Part shown: piece after piece, positions 46,513-56,131 of the stretch
Layout of the letters: the number at the start of each line of letters is the position of its first letter
Numbering within the stretch: the first letter of the stretch is position 1
Source: Bombyx mori
Taxonomy: Eukaryota > Arthropoda > Insecta > Lepidoptera > Bombycidae
Direction: 5' to 3'
NCBI RefSeq assembly: GCF_030269925.1
Contig: NC_085116.1
Location: 11,594,001 to 11,658,000 of the forward strand
Length of the DNA stretch: 64,000 bases
Program-made: the position numbers and the translations under genes
Notes under the pieces: generated by a model
What the model saw: only the letters and a program-made list of their open reading frames with translations
What the model was told of the DNA's origin: nothing
Database searches by the model: none

Positions 46513-47243
46513 GCCATCTTGCCATTCTGCGTAAGCCGCAGAGGATGATGGCCGTCAGAGTCATCCGCGGGTACCGCACGATTTCCTACGAGGCGGCTTG
46601 CGTCCTGGCCGGATCCCCGCCCTGGGACCTAGAGGCGAAAGTACTCGCGTCATTATATCGATGGCGCGAGGAAGAGCGGGCACGGGGCTCGAGGCTGGTG
46701 CAGCGGCAGATCGCGCTGCGCCGAGAGGAGCTCCGTCTGGCCTTGGTGGCGGAATGGCGGCAAAGGCTTCTGCGCCCTACCGCCGGCCTCGCAACCATCG
46801 AGGCGATCCGGCCAGTACTCGACGACTGGCTCGGGAGAAGGCACGGATCCCTGTCGTTTAGGGTGACACAGGTGCTGTCGGGGCACGGTTGCTTCGGCAA
46901 GTACCTGTGCCGCATAGACAGGGAGCCGGACGCTCGGTGCCACCACTGCGTCCACTGCGGGGAGGACACGGCGCAACACACGCTCGCCGAGTGTGTAGCT
47001 TGGGAGGAGCAGCGCCGCGTCCTCACAAATGAAGTAGGAAGCGATCTGTCGCTGCCGGACGTAGTGCGGAGGATGGTCGGCAGCGCAGAGTCGTGGGACG
47101 CGGTGGTGTCCTTCTGCGAGGACGTGATGTCGCAGAAGGAAACTGCAGAACGGAAGAGGGAGATCTCGACTCCCTTTCCCGGCCGCAGAAGGCGCACTGG
47201 GCGCAGGACAAGGGCGGACAACGCCCTTTTCCGCCCCCCATGA
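46513..47243 (+). pseudogene. R1-clade LINE ORF2, C-terminal 240 residues
   Basis: The surviving frame reads RKPQRMMAVRVIRGYRTIS, then CVLAGSPPWDLEAKV, an Arg-rich helix, and CVHCGEDTAQHTLAEC, the C-x2-C-x6-H-x4-C zinc finger found after the reverse transcriptase in R1-clade elements. It ends at TGA 47241. No stop or frameshift occurs in this part. Only the truncation, which removes endonuclease and polymerase, makes it non-functional. The long opposite-strand ORF at 46586-47458 is a GC-composition shadow. Confidence 0.9.
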
Positions 47244-47576
47244 ATGGGTCCAGGGGCGAGGGACTTGGGAAAGCCCTCGCCCCCTATTCGATGGACCTGA
47301 GACGGAGGCGCATGCGGGTGTCGGCGCGTGCCTCTGAGGCGATGCACGGAGTAGCTGAACGCCTCACTACTCCGTGCAGGAGACGAGGCCTGGATAGACC
47401 GGGCCAGCACTGGTGTGGGGCTGCGGAAGAATTTGGATTCCCGCGGCCCTGCGCGCACGTGTGGGTGGACACCGGGGTGGTTTTAGCCGGTAGGAGTCCG
47501 GCAGGCCCCTTCGCTTTTCCCCAGGCGGAGGTAGTCCATGAGGATTTCCCCCAGAAAAAAAAAAAAAAAAAAAAAA
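46513..47576 (+). mobile_element. R1-clade LINE, 5'-truncated recent insertion
   Basis: A GC-rich 1.06-kb insert ending in an uninterrupted run of about 22 A (47555-47576). GTCGCTGTGCCAT at 46500-46512 is repeated exactly at 47577-47589, so the target duplication is 13-14 bp. Its base composition differs sharply from the AT-rich neighbourhood. It lies in an ordinary interspersed site, not in rDNA or telomeric TTAGG repeats. The perfect duplication and intact A-run indicate a young, possibly polymorphic insertion. Confidence 0.93.
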
Positions 47577-47715
47577 GTCGCTGTGCCATTCAGTTGAGAT
47601 TATGTATTACCGCACGCCTCAAGTTGGGTAGAACATTCACATTGTATTTGTATGTGTATAAGCCCGGTCAATTAATTGCAAGTGAACCGTGAGGTTGTCT
47701 GCTCATCTAAAGCAT

Positions 47716-48121
47716 AAAAATCGTATTTTTCTGAAAAACATTGTTAGTTTGCCTGGGCATAGGTGTGGCAGGAATGGAGGCGTGACGTCGGAAGTACCGT
47801 CCGACTCCCGACCGGCATACCGTAGCGGATTTCAAACTTGCAGCCCGTCGCCGGACGAAGAAAATTCAAGTTATTCTACGGAAAGCTGAACACTGCACAA
47901 TAAAAACTTGTAGGAATCTTTCTGCGCTAGGTAAGTACGAAGTTTACGGTATGTATCGAGTTGAAGTCGAATGTATATTATTATTACCTCCAGAAAACTG
48001 TATAAAACTTTTACATATGTATATATGTTTATACAATGAACATTATGTGAGAATTCAATTCAGAGAGTTTTCCTCTGGCCTATAGGTACCAGAAGCATAC
48101 ATACAATATTATATTTTTATA
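47716..48121. other. unannotated stretch
   Basis: Nothing recognised. Confidence 0.4.
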
Positions 48122-49411
48122 CTTAGTCTGGCCATAAATACTGATACAATTAAAAATAAACAAAATATTACATTTGAATTTGGAATCTGTCATTATTATA
48201 TCATTGCTCATTGTGTTTTCTCATTTTGGCGCCATAACATTGTACTATATTTTGCGATATTAAAATGGAGTGGGGTGATAAAGAGAAACGAATCGCTGCG
48301 TTTGAATTACACAAAGTAGGTAAACTCTCCATACGCTTGGTATTAGTAAAATGTTTGTGTACCGGGCTATTAATAGGTGCAATGAGCCCTCTGTTTGTGA
48401 CAGAAAAAGATCTGGCCGTCCACGTAGTGTTCGTACGAAAAAGGTGGTCAAAGCAGTAAGGGAAAGAATTCGAAGAAATCCTGTCCGAAAGCAAAAGATC
48501 TCGGGAGATGAAGATAGCACCTAGAACCATGTCGCGTATTTTAAAATATGACTTAGGACTTGCATCCTATAAGAAACGTACTGGTCATTTCTTAACAGAT
48601 AATTTAAAAGAGAATAGGGTGGTAAAATCGAAACAACTACTGAAGCGGTACGCAAAGGGAGGTCATAGAAAAATTTTGTTTACGGATGAGAAATTTTTTA
48701 CAATTGAGCAACATTTTAACAAACAAAATGAAACGTATTTATGCTCAAAGCTAAACGTATTTATGCTCAAAGCTCTAAGGAAGCTTCCCAATTAGTCGAC
48801 AGAGTGCAACGTGGGCACTATCCGACTTCAGTGATGGTTTGGTGGGGCTATGAAGGAGTGACTGAGCCATACTTTTGTGAAAAAGGTATTAAAACATCGG
48901 CACAAGTGTATCAAGATACCATTCTTGAGAAGGTAGTGAGGCCCCTTAACAACACCATGTTCAATAATCAAGAATGTTCCTTCCAGCAAAACTCGGCGCC
49001 AGGTCATAAAGCTCGGTCTACGCAGTCTTGGTTGGAAACGAACGTTTCGGACTTTATCAGAGCTGAAAACTGGCCGTCGTCTAGTCCCGATCTTAATCCG
49101 CTGGATTATGATTTATGGTCAGTTTTAGAGAGTACGGTTTGCTCTACGCCATGATAACTTGGAGTACCTAAAACAATCCGTACGATTGGCAGTGAAAAAT
49201 TTTCCCATGGAAAGAGTGCGTGCTTCTATTGATAACTGGCCTCAACGTTTAAAGGACTGTATTGCAGCCAATGGAGACCACTTCGAATAAGCTTTTTATA
49301 CTTTAAATTGTTTTATATTTATGTATTAAACTAACACACTGTAAAAGTAATAAGTGTTATTTGCAATAGACATTTCTTTTAAATTGTAACAGTATTTATG
49401 GCCAGACTAAG
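48122..49411 (+). mobile_element. mariner-family transposon, DD37D (maT-like), second copy
   Basis: 1290 bp, with 30-bp inverted repeats at the ends (29 of 30 identical, beginning CTTAGTCTGGCCATAAATAC). It is flanked by TA at 48120-48121 and 49412-49413. The termini resemble those of the copy at 7555 (CCTAGTCAGGTCATAA), so the two belong to one lineage, but their transposases differ considerably. Confidence 0.94.
48265..49290 (+). pseudogene. maT-type transposase, several breaks and D-to-N change
   Basis: Start ATG 48265 (MEWGDKEKRIAAFELHKVG), stop TAA 49288. The coding line changes frame near 48337, again near 48510, and a third time at 48731-48774, where a 22-bp segment is duplicated in tandem. 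Between the first two breaks lies the GRPR linker (RSGRPRSVRT). The first catalytic Asp is in LFTDEKFF (48685) and the third in LNPLDYDLW (49104). The second, expected in QQDSAP, reads QQNSAP (codon 48990). The spacing from it to the third is 37 residues. With three frame breaks and a lost catalytic residue this protein is dead. The TIRs are intact, so the element could still be moved by an outside transposase. Confidence 0.92.
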
Positions 49412-49609
49412 TATATTAGATTTATTCTGTGCGTGTGTTTGTCACTGTACTCCTCCTAAACGACTGGACCGATTTGAATGTTTTTTTTTTGTATGCGTTT
49501 GTGTGGCACCCTAGATGTTATTTATACTACTACCACGGTATATATACTACAACTAAACGGCTGAATCGACTTGAATGAATTTTTACAGGACATCTGTCGG
49601 GTCCGCTAG
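49412..49609 (+). mobile_element. Helitron-like fragment
   Basis: ACGACTGGACCGATTTGAAT and the 3' end TCGGGTCCGCTAG before T are typical inner and 3'-terminal motifs of lepidopteran Helitrons. The 5' end is not clear and may lie on the far side of the mariner. Confidence 0.6.
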
Positions 49610-49642
49610 TAATAGTATACAATTTCTTCTGGTAGATCGACC

Positions 49643-49790
49643 TACCCCCATGTCTACGGAAGCAGTTACGCGTTTCGTTTTGATGAGTTAAAATAACCTT
49701 TATACACATATTATATGGTACAATTCAAACTTAGACCCGATTTCTCGATATGGGGCGATACTCACTTTGTATTTTCTATTGACTCCGGTA
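49643..49790 (+). repeat. old Bm1 fragment
   Basis: GGAAGCAGTTACGCGTTTCG, GATATGGGGCGATACTCACT and TTGACTCCGGTAATACTA are in Bm1 order. Confidence 0.55.
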
Positions 49791-49875
49791 ATACTAAAAC
49801 AAAAGTACGCACTTTGAATCCGAACTTCGTCTATAGTAGCACTGTACATTAGACCTTCAACATCACCATTTCAAT

Positions 49876-50270
49876 GTAATTTTTTTTTATTGCCCTTGTA
49901 CGCAGACGAGCATACGGCCCACCTGACGGTGAGTGGTTACCGTCGCCCATGGACTTCAGCAATGCCAGGGGCAGAGCCAAGCCGCTGCCTACCGTTTAAT
50001 ACTCTCCACAAGCCTCGTTTGAAGAAGGACAAATCATAGCGCTCGGGAAACACCGTGCAGGGGAGCTCATTCCATAGCCGGATGGTACATAGCAAAAAAG
50101 ACCTCTGGAAACGGAGGATGACCGCAGTGGCTCCAGGTAGTATGGATGAACTCTACTCCGGTGGCGGGCGGTGCGATGGTAAAAACGAGATGCACGTATC
50201 ATCTCGAACAATTCCTCAGAGCACTCCTGCAGTAAATGAATAACAATACCTGAATCGTATTCTGAATTGG
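49876..50270 (-). mobile_element. LINE 3' end with RT C-terminus, frameshifted
   Basis: Longest copy of the family seen at 5892. On the minus strand it reads HLLQECSEELFEMIRASRFY and RVHPYYLEPLRSSSV in one frame. After a short deletion near 50110 it continues in another frame with FQRSFLLCTIRLWNELP, FFKRGLWRVLNGRQRLGSAP and VHGRR, then TAA. The 3' tail and A-run (T-run at 49878-49888) follow. About 130 residues of the polyprotein end are represented. Confidence 0.82.
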
Positions 50271-50676
50271 CTAATCGCCTCCGCACTTTTCAATCAATGC
50301 ACGGAAACGGGAACGGACGCAATTAAACCGCATTTAACTACTAAAATACCTTGAAATAAGAATGATATTCTTTTTTTTGCTGGTTCGAATTCTTTGCGAC
50401 GGAGATAATAGGTAGTGTGGGTAGCGGAACAAAGGTGTCCCGATGCGCACAATTGCACATGACCGCCACGGCGTTCCGCTGTCGATTGCCCACTGGAACC
50501 TGTGCTTTAGAAAAAGCTTTACGATTTTTACTAAATGCACTTTCATTGTATTGCTTGACTTCTGTAGTCTGTAGCTTTGTTGTTATATCCACTGCTAGCA
50601 CGAGCGCCCAGTGTAAGAGCGTTTTTCTACGAACAGCCACAAGATACGATTAGACGCATACGCAACATTGGTATTT
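50271..50676. other. unannotated stretch
   Basis: Overlapping ORFs of 70-99 codons on both strands (50334-50653) show no known motif. A decayed repeat is possible. Confidence 0.35.
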
Positions 50677-50913
50677 ACTAGTGGTACGATGTCTTGTGAG
50701 TCCGCACAGGTAGGTACTGCCACTAAGCCTATTTCTGCCGTGAAACAGTAATGCGTTTCAGTTTGAAGAGTAGGAAGCGGTTGTAGTGTAAAAACTGTGA
50801 CTTTAGAATTCATATGTCAAGGATGAGTGACATTTACATTGTTGATGGGCTTCGATAACCACTTAACACTGGGTGGTCCGTGAGCTCATCCACCCATCTC
50901 AACAAAAAAAAAA
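50677..50913 (+). repeat. Bm1 SINE, 5'-truncated, diverged
   Basis: ACTAGTGGTACGATGTCTTG to the A-run, with many substitutions (for example AAACAGTAATGCGTTTCAGT). Confidence 0.8.
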
Positions 50914-51545
50914 TATGCATGTGTACTTTTCCACAAATGATAGTCTCCAATTACTCGATAATTTATAGTAGTAATAATTGTCTTTATGTATAATATACAT
51001 ATTTCTAGACATTAAAGGCATAAAATTCCTAACGTTCGTTCATAATATACGTTTAAATTAAAATTCATTCTTTCTGCTTTTTGTAATACTAAAAGTAATG
51101 AATAAATTATCGTGGTTTAAGTGTTTTGCATTTAAAAAACATATGTGTAAATTAAGTTTATTATATTCACGTCAACGGCAATATTAAAAAAAGTTTTTTT
51201 TTGGTTCATATTCACAGATAGACAAGTGATAGAAATGACATGACAGCGTCTCTCAAACTTTAGGGGTTTGTAAAGAATATAATCATATTGTGACATTGTT
51301 GAGAATTCAACACGACTGTATCCCGTAATATGTAAATTAGCATATTACATGATAAAGTAAGATAAAACTATTGATATCCAGAAGCAGCATTGAACTTGTC
51401 TAGCCCAAGCCGCAAAGGCCATTATCAATAGGATACCTTAAGAAATTGTGCATTTCTCTCATACCTATATGTAGTAGGAACAAAATATAAGTTAAATATT
51501 AAATTGAATTTCGAAGTGATCCTCAATGTTCATTTATCATTTGTG
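50914..51545. other. unannotated stretch
   Basis: Nothing recognised. Confidence 0.4.
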
Positions 51546-51690
51546 TAGGTGATAAATGTAATGGGCCCATAAGGAAAATTAGCGTCTTCCTTACTTCTGC
51601 CACGAAGCTATCAGGCGTCTGGACCGAAGAGACCTCGACCTTATGTCCCAAGTTTGGCGGGAAAGCTATGGCGTTAGTTAGTCAATTAGT
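51546..51690 (+). repeat. old Bm1 fragment
   Basis: TTACTTCTGCCACGAAGCTA, GAGACCTCGACCTTATGTCC and AAGTTTGGCGGGAAAGCTA follow the Bm1 body. Confidence 0.55.
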
Positions 51691-52591
51691 TAGTAGCATA
51701 AGAACAGATGGAGCGTACAAAAATTTTCCTATTTACAAATCGTGAAAAAAATTCTACAGCGTAGATAAAAAATTCTTAATCGTCAGACAAATCAACGTAT
51801 GAGAAAATTGATGTATAAAAGAGTTCAATATTTTCAAATATCATCCCTTACGCATTTTTAACTTAAAGCTATTTTAAAATATTTATAAGGTGATTTAGTC
51901 CGATAAGTATTATAGTTTTATAGTGTAAGTTAATGTATAAGATAATAGGTGCGTATTGTGTTGCTTTTGTTTTTTTGTAATTTAAATTTCTCTTCTTGTT
52001 CACTTTCTACTTATATGTGATTTTGATTGTGGAAACACATTTGGTTATTATTTTAGCTATATTTTTTTAAAATATTATATGTTTGTATTGTACTGTTTGT
52101 TTCCCAAATAAATACATAAATAAACTTAATTATATTTTTATTAATATTTGACTCTGTTCGGTATCGCTTCATGGAAATCAGAAAATAAAATTATATTAAA
52201 ACGGATCATTTTCGATCACGACCTTTCGACACCCATACTGCTTTTCTTGTCACCAAGTCCTCAAGACAAGAACAGAGTGGGAGGGGCAGCTCGTATAAAT
52301 ATCGAATAATTACTACTCAGCTAGACAGAGGCGCATTCAGTATATCTGGCTTGCGCAAAGTTAAAATTCAACTATTAATGACCAAATCTGTCGCGTCGTG
52401 TCGTACCGTGTAGATACACAATACGGAATGACACAAAACAGTTTTCATAAACATAAAAAACAGACTATTCTACTCTTAAAACTATGCCTATTCATCGTAA
52501 TTAGTGGTCGTATTATCGCATGGATTGTACAAATGTCTTGTCTATATCTGTAGTGAGTAATAGTGTCACTGTGCGTTTGAAGAGTAGAATG
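51691..52591. other. unannotated stretch
   Basis: Nothing recognised. Confidence 0.4.
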
Positions 52592-52599
52592 CTGTAGGT

Positions 52600-52663
52600 C
52601 GGTGTTTCCCAACGTGAGGCCCACGCCCCATAAGGGGGCAATTTGATACACTGGGAAACACTG
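52600..52663. mobile_element. 64-bp hAT-type MITE
   Basis: Ends CGGTGTTTCCCA and TGGGAAACACTG are 12-bp inverted repeats with one change (CAGTG is the usual hAT-like start). CTGTAGGT at 52592-52599 and CTGTAGCT at 52664-52671 form an 8-bp target duplication with one change. There is no coding capacity. Confidence 0.75.
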
Positions 52664-52671
52664 CTGTAGCT

Positions 52672-53724
52672 GTAATTCCAATAAAGACCACCCCACGAAC
52701 TCATAATACACATCCCTGAAAAGTAAATTTCGCAGTTACACAATTTCAAATTAAAAAACACGTGTGGCACTCGGGGACTGCGGCGATAAGGTTATTGCAT
52801 AGCATTTTTTATCAACTTATGCAATTATAATTAGACAATAATAATTTAATATTAAAACAATAATAAAATAAGACCACGCTATATTTATAAACATTAACAA
52901 AAGCAAAACATTAACTGTCGCCTTCACAATCATAAGCTAAGACCGCGCGAGAATGATGAGCAGACTTTTCATGATGCGCATGCAGTGCCACGTTACGCCG
53001 CGCGCTTAATCACAAACACTATACAAGCGCAACATGTGAATGTGTTGAACGCGACCTACATGGTAGGCGGAGTGGGGGGTGTTAGGTTTTATTTTGGTTA
53101 CTGAATTTCTTGATTCGGTCGCCGTGCTCAAAGCCCGCGATAAAAGCTATGCAATAGCGTAAAACTAGTAATGGGAGATTCTGTTAAGTCTCGAAGTAAT
53201 TACAAGTTCCCGTTAGAAGAGTAAGATAGTTAGAAGATATTACATACATGAGACTTCAACCTCATGTTTTAACATCGATTTTCACGTTATTATGACTATA
53301 GACTTCGGTAAAAAGTGCATGTTGAAACCAAAATAAATGAAACCCTGTGTTTAGTACTAACAAGACCGGCCCTGTTTCGAACCCTAATCCAGAACGACGA
53401 AACATAGCTTGCATCCGATACAAGTGCGCTCGAGTGGGCCCTCGGCGCGGCATTGTTGCCAGTGGAACAAAGCGAAGAGCCCTCCGTGGCTGGCGTGACC
53501 TCGCGCTGCCCTCGCCCTCAGTAGCTACTCTTTGTGGTATCACGTTTTTAGGACGCAACGTTGCTGTAAATTGCCCGTGTTAATAAGTCCCCCTATAATC
53601 TAAAATCGCTTGGAGCCTGTGTATAGAGAACTTGAGGCATCTGTAAATTTACATAAAATAATTAAACAACCTAAAAAGGCAACGATATACATATGTGTAT
53701 ATCAGTATGTAAAATGTCACACAT
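52672..53724. other. unannotated stretch with a GC-rich island
   Basis: The segment 53340-53580 is distinctly GC-richer and has overlapping open frames on both strands (78 and 98 codons). No motif is recognisable. It could be a host exon, promoter region or a foreign repeat. Confidence 0.4.
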
Positions 53725-53860
53725 TTTTTTACGGTTTGTGGACGAGCTCACAGCCCACCTGGTGTTAAGTGGTTACCGGAGCCCATAGACATCTACAACG
53801 TAAATGCCGTCGCCCACCTTGAGATATGAGTTCCAAGTTCTCAGTATAGTTACAACGGCT
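53725..53860 (-). repeat. Bm1 SINE, 5'-truncated
   Basis: Minus-strand tail and lower body from TTTGTGGACGAGCTCACAGC to AGTATAGTTACAACGGCT. Confidence 0.85.
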
Positions 53861-54070
53861 ACAATGTTTGCCGGGAAACAGTAGTGCGTTTACTTTTGAA
53901 GGGTGAGGCAGGCGTTACCATTTACACTGATACATAGAACTCATGACTCAAGGTAGGTGAGCAACATTTAAGCTGTTGATGTAGTGATTGGATGATATAA
54001 TGGGTTACGATAACCACTGAACACCAGGTAGGCTGTAAACTGTTCCACCCTATGTTCCACTATGCATAAC
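53861..54070 (+). repeat. old Bm1 in opposite orientation
   Basis: GGAAACAGTAGTGCGTTTAC, TTTGAAGGGTGAGGCAGGCG and AACACCAGGTAGGCTGTAAA. It lies directly against the minus-strand copy and carries its own 3' tail. Confidence 0.72.
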
Positions 54071-55490
54071 AAAACTAACATTTTCTGTAGGTACTTGGTC
54101 ATTTCCAAAAAAATCCATGCGGCTTCTAAAAGGTTTTGTGAACGCAGCTTAAATCGTCCAACAATTAAAAATAATCTATAAATTTCCTACACAAGTCTTC
54201 GCAAACATTACTATCAAATCAAAGAAAGTCGTTAAAATTCTGAACACACTATTCGGTTGTTCTCACATTCGAGTCGTGAAATAAACACGTCGCTACGGCA
54301 AACAGGCGTTGAAACAAAGACATAGTTTAGCGCGGACACTGGGTGACTATGTTCTGAAACTTGCTCCAGGCGAAATTCCACTTACTTTTTGACACATTCA
54401 ACATGAGAACGTTCTCCATGCAAACATCACTGGAAATAAACTAACAAATGGTTGATTGTGGATTATAAAAACATTATAATAGTAGCCACAGTGTGTTATT
54501 TTCTTATTTTTCATGGAAGTGAAATCTTTTTAGCAAGGTCGTGATTTGAAACTCGATAACTCGAAAGATAAAGAAATACATTCATTGGATTTAGCATGCA
54601 AGAAAAACAGATACTTCTGAAGGTGTAACTTATACCGTGCGTGATCAACCGCCTAACTACTACACGACCCACCAGAGATACTTAAAGATTAAAAATGTCA
54701 GAGCCAAAAATGAAACACAAATATATATATAGGTATATATTTGCATTATTGCAAATGCTGGAACTATGTGTTAAACTTAAAAAAAAAACTTTTTGTTCAA
54801 AATATTTAAATAGTTTACATTCAAAATCAAAATATTCAATTAAATTAAATCAACATTGGCATTTAAGTAGGAATTCAACTCTTATCCTTGGCAATTAAAA
54901 TAGTATGAAAAAAATGTATTCACTTGATTTAGATATGCTCGAATATTTTGTTTACCAAATCACGCGAAATGTCCACTCAGAGTCAATTAACTCTACAACA
55001 AAAATATTAAAATAACAAACGAAAAATGATGAAAAAATCGTAGTTAAAATATTTTCCCATTTATATCCATTCGAAACAACAATTTACAAGAGTTACAGAA
55101 AGGCAATTCCCGTCCGTCGACCACAGTTCAAAATGATTGAAAGACCAAAAACTGCATCCGACACATGGGGTTTTACCATGTAAATCTGTAGAATTGAATC
55201 TTCATTTTTTCCTATTGCTTGTCTCTGGAAGTCGTACGATCTGTTTTTTATTAACAATTATACTATTGAATTCGTTATAGCAAACAGGTTGTTATAAAAA
55301 AATTTACAATGTAAAAACCTTTTATTCCTGTTTAAATTGGTGTTTATATTAATTTAAGCGGTCGTTTGCAGTTTTTTGCTTTTGGCCGTCACAATACTGG
55401 ATTTACAATTATCTCATAATATTCGCATATTTGAAAAGTAAACCACACAAAGCACCGTTTATTGGAAGTATTTATTATTAATCTGACATA
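54071..55490. other. 1.4 kb with no recognised feature
   Basis: AT-rich. Nothing recognised. Confidence 0.4.
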
Positions 55491-55885
55491 GCCCGAAGTA
55501 TTGCAACATTGAAGTGCCCACTGGCACTCATATTGCTCGTAGAACAGATGCCCGTTGGGGCAGAAAAGCTCTGTGTGCTTAGTGCGAGTTTGTTAACGTT
55601 CTCGATAGCGTTAAAGTTAACTCCATTTTGTATGGAGTTAGAACAGCGACCCTATCGGCAAACGTAGGTAAACGTTCCAATGAGTTACTTTTACGCTATC
55701 GAGAATGTTAAATAGCTCGCACTAAGTACACAGGAGTGGCGACCGCGCACTGAAAAGCGCAGAGTGGGTAGACCTACTTCGAGGTGGACTGATGACTTGC
55801 AAAAGGTCGCGGGAGTCCGCTGGCTATAAGCTACGCAGGTCCGGTTATTGTGGCAGCCCTTAGTGGAGGTCTATGTCCAAGATTG
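55491..55885 (+). pseudogene. LINE RT C-terminus, split by a MITE
   Basis: Before the MITE: DIARSIATLK, a one-base slip, then HIARRTDARWGRKAL. After it: EWRPRTEKRRVGRPTSRWTD, DLQKVAGVRWL, a stop, and the decayed end VEVYVQDWKT. Both halves belong to the conserved polyprotein end that also appears at 13975-14166, and they join in frame at GCTCTG/GAGTGG once the MITE is removed. No polymerase motifs remain. Confidence 0.8.
55571..55733. mobile_element. 163-bp MITE with 46-bp TIRs
   Basis: The ends begin CTGTGTGCTTAGTGCGAG and, on the other strand, CTGTGTACTTAGTGCGAG. The arms match at about 40 of 46 positions, including TTCTCGATAGCGT. The centre has a second hairpin (TAACTCCA 55618-55625, TGGAGTTA 55633-55640). 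There is no ORF. A clean target duplication could not be fixed, so the superfamily is open. Confidence 0.85.
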
Positions 55886-55911
55886 GAAAACTGAGAACTG
55901 AAAAAAAAATT

Positions 55912-56131
55912 AAGTACGTTCTCGCCTGCTTCGCTGCGTATTTAAAATTAACATTATTATTTATTGTCATTATTGTTAGGGAGTCCAACACTCATATAAA
56001 TATTATGCTATCCATTAAGTACATGTATTTTATACATGGATACCATGTTTCAAGTCAATCGGATGCATGGTTCAGTAGTTATAACGCAACATCCGTAAAA
56101 ATCACTGTAGGTTTATATATTATATATATAA
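55912..56131 (-). mobile_element. non-autonomous Helitron, family D
   Basis: Same family as 25833-26282 without the nested insert: GGGAGTCCAACACTCATATA and CATGGTTCAGTAGTTATAAC. The ends are less clean (3' CTAG replaced). Confidence 0.68.

Larger units (their letters stand above)
46268..47715 (+). repeat. old Bm1 split by two later insertions
   Basis: Decayed plus-strand blocks occur in the right order. GAGCATGTTGTGAGGCCGCA is at 46268-46318. TTTCTGCTGCGAAGCTGTCA is in 46451-46512. CAAGTTGGGTAGAACATTCA through GGTTGTCTGCTCATCTAAAG is in 47590-47715. A younger Bm1 and an R1-clade LINE fill the two gaps. Confidence 0.65.

Noticed and set aside
46586..47458. 290-codon minus-strand ORF
   Set aside because: It overlaps the real R1-clade ORF on the other strand, is rich in Ser/Arg/Pro, and is explained by GC-rich composition without stops.
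53725..54070. Single Bm1 inverted by twin priming
   Set aside because: Both halves carry their own 3' tail and differ clearly in divergence, so they are two copies of different age.
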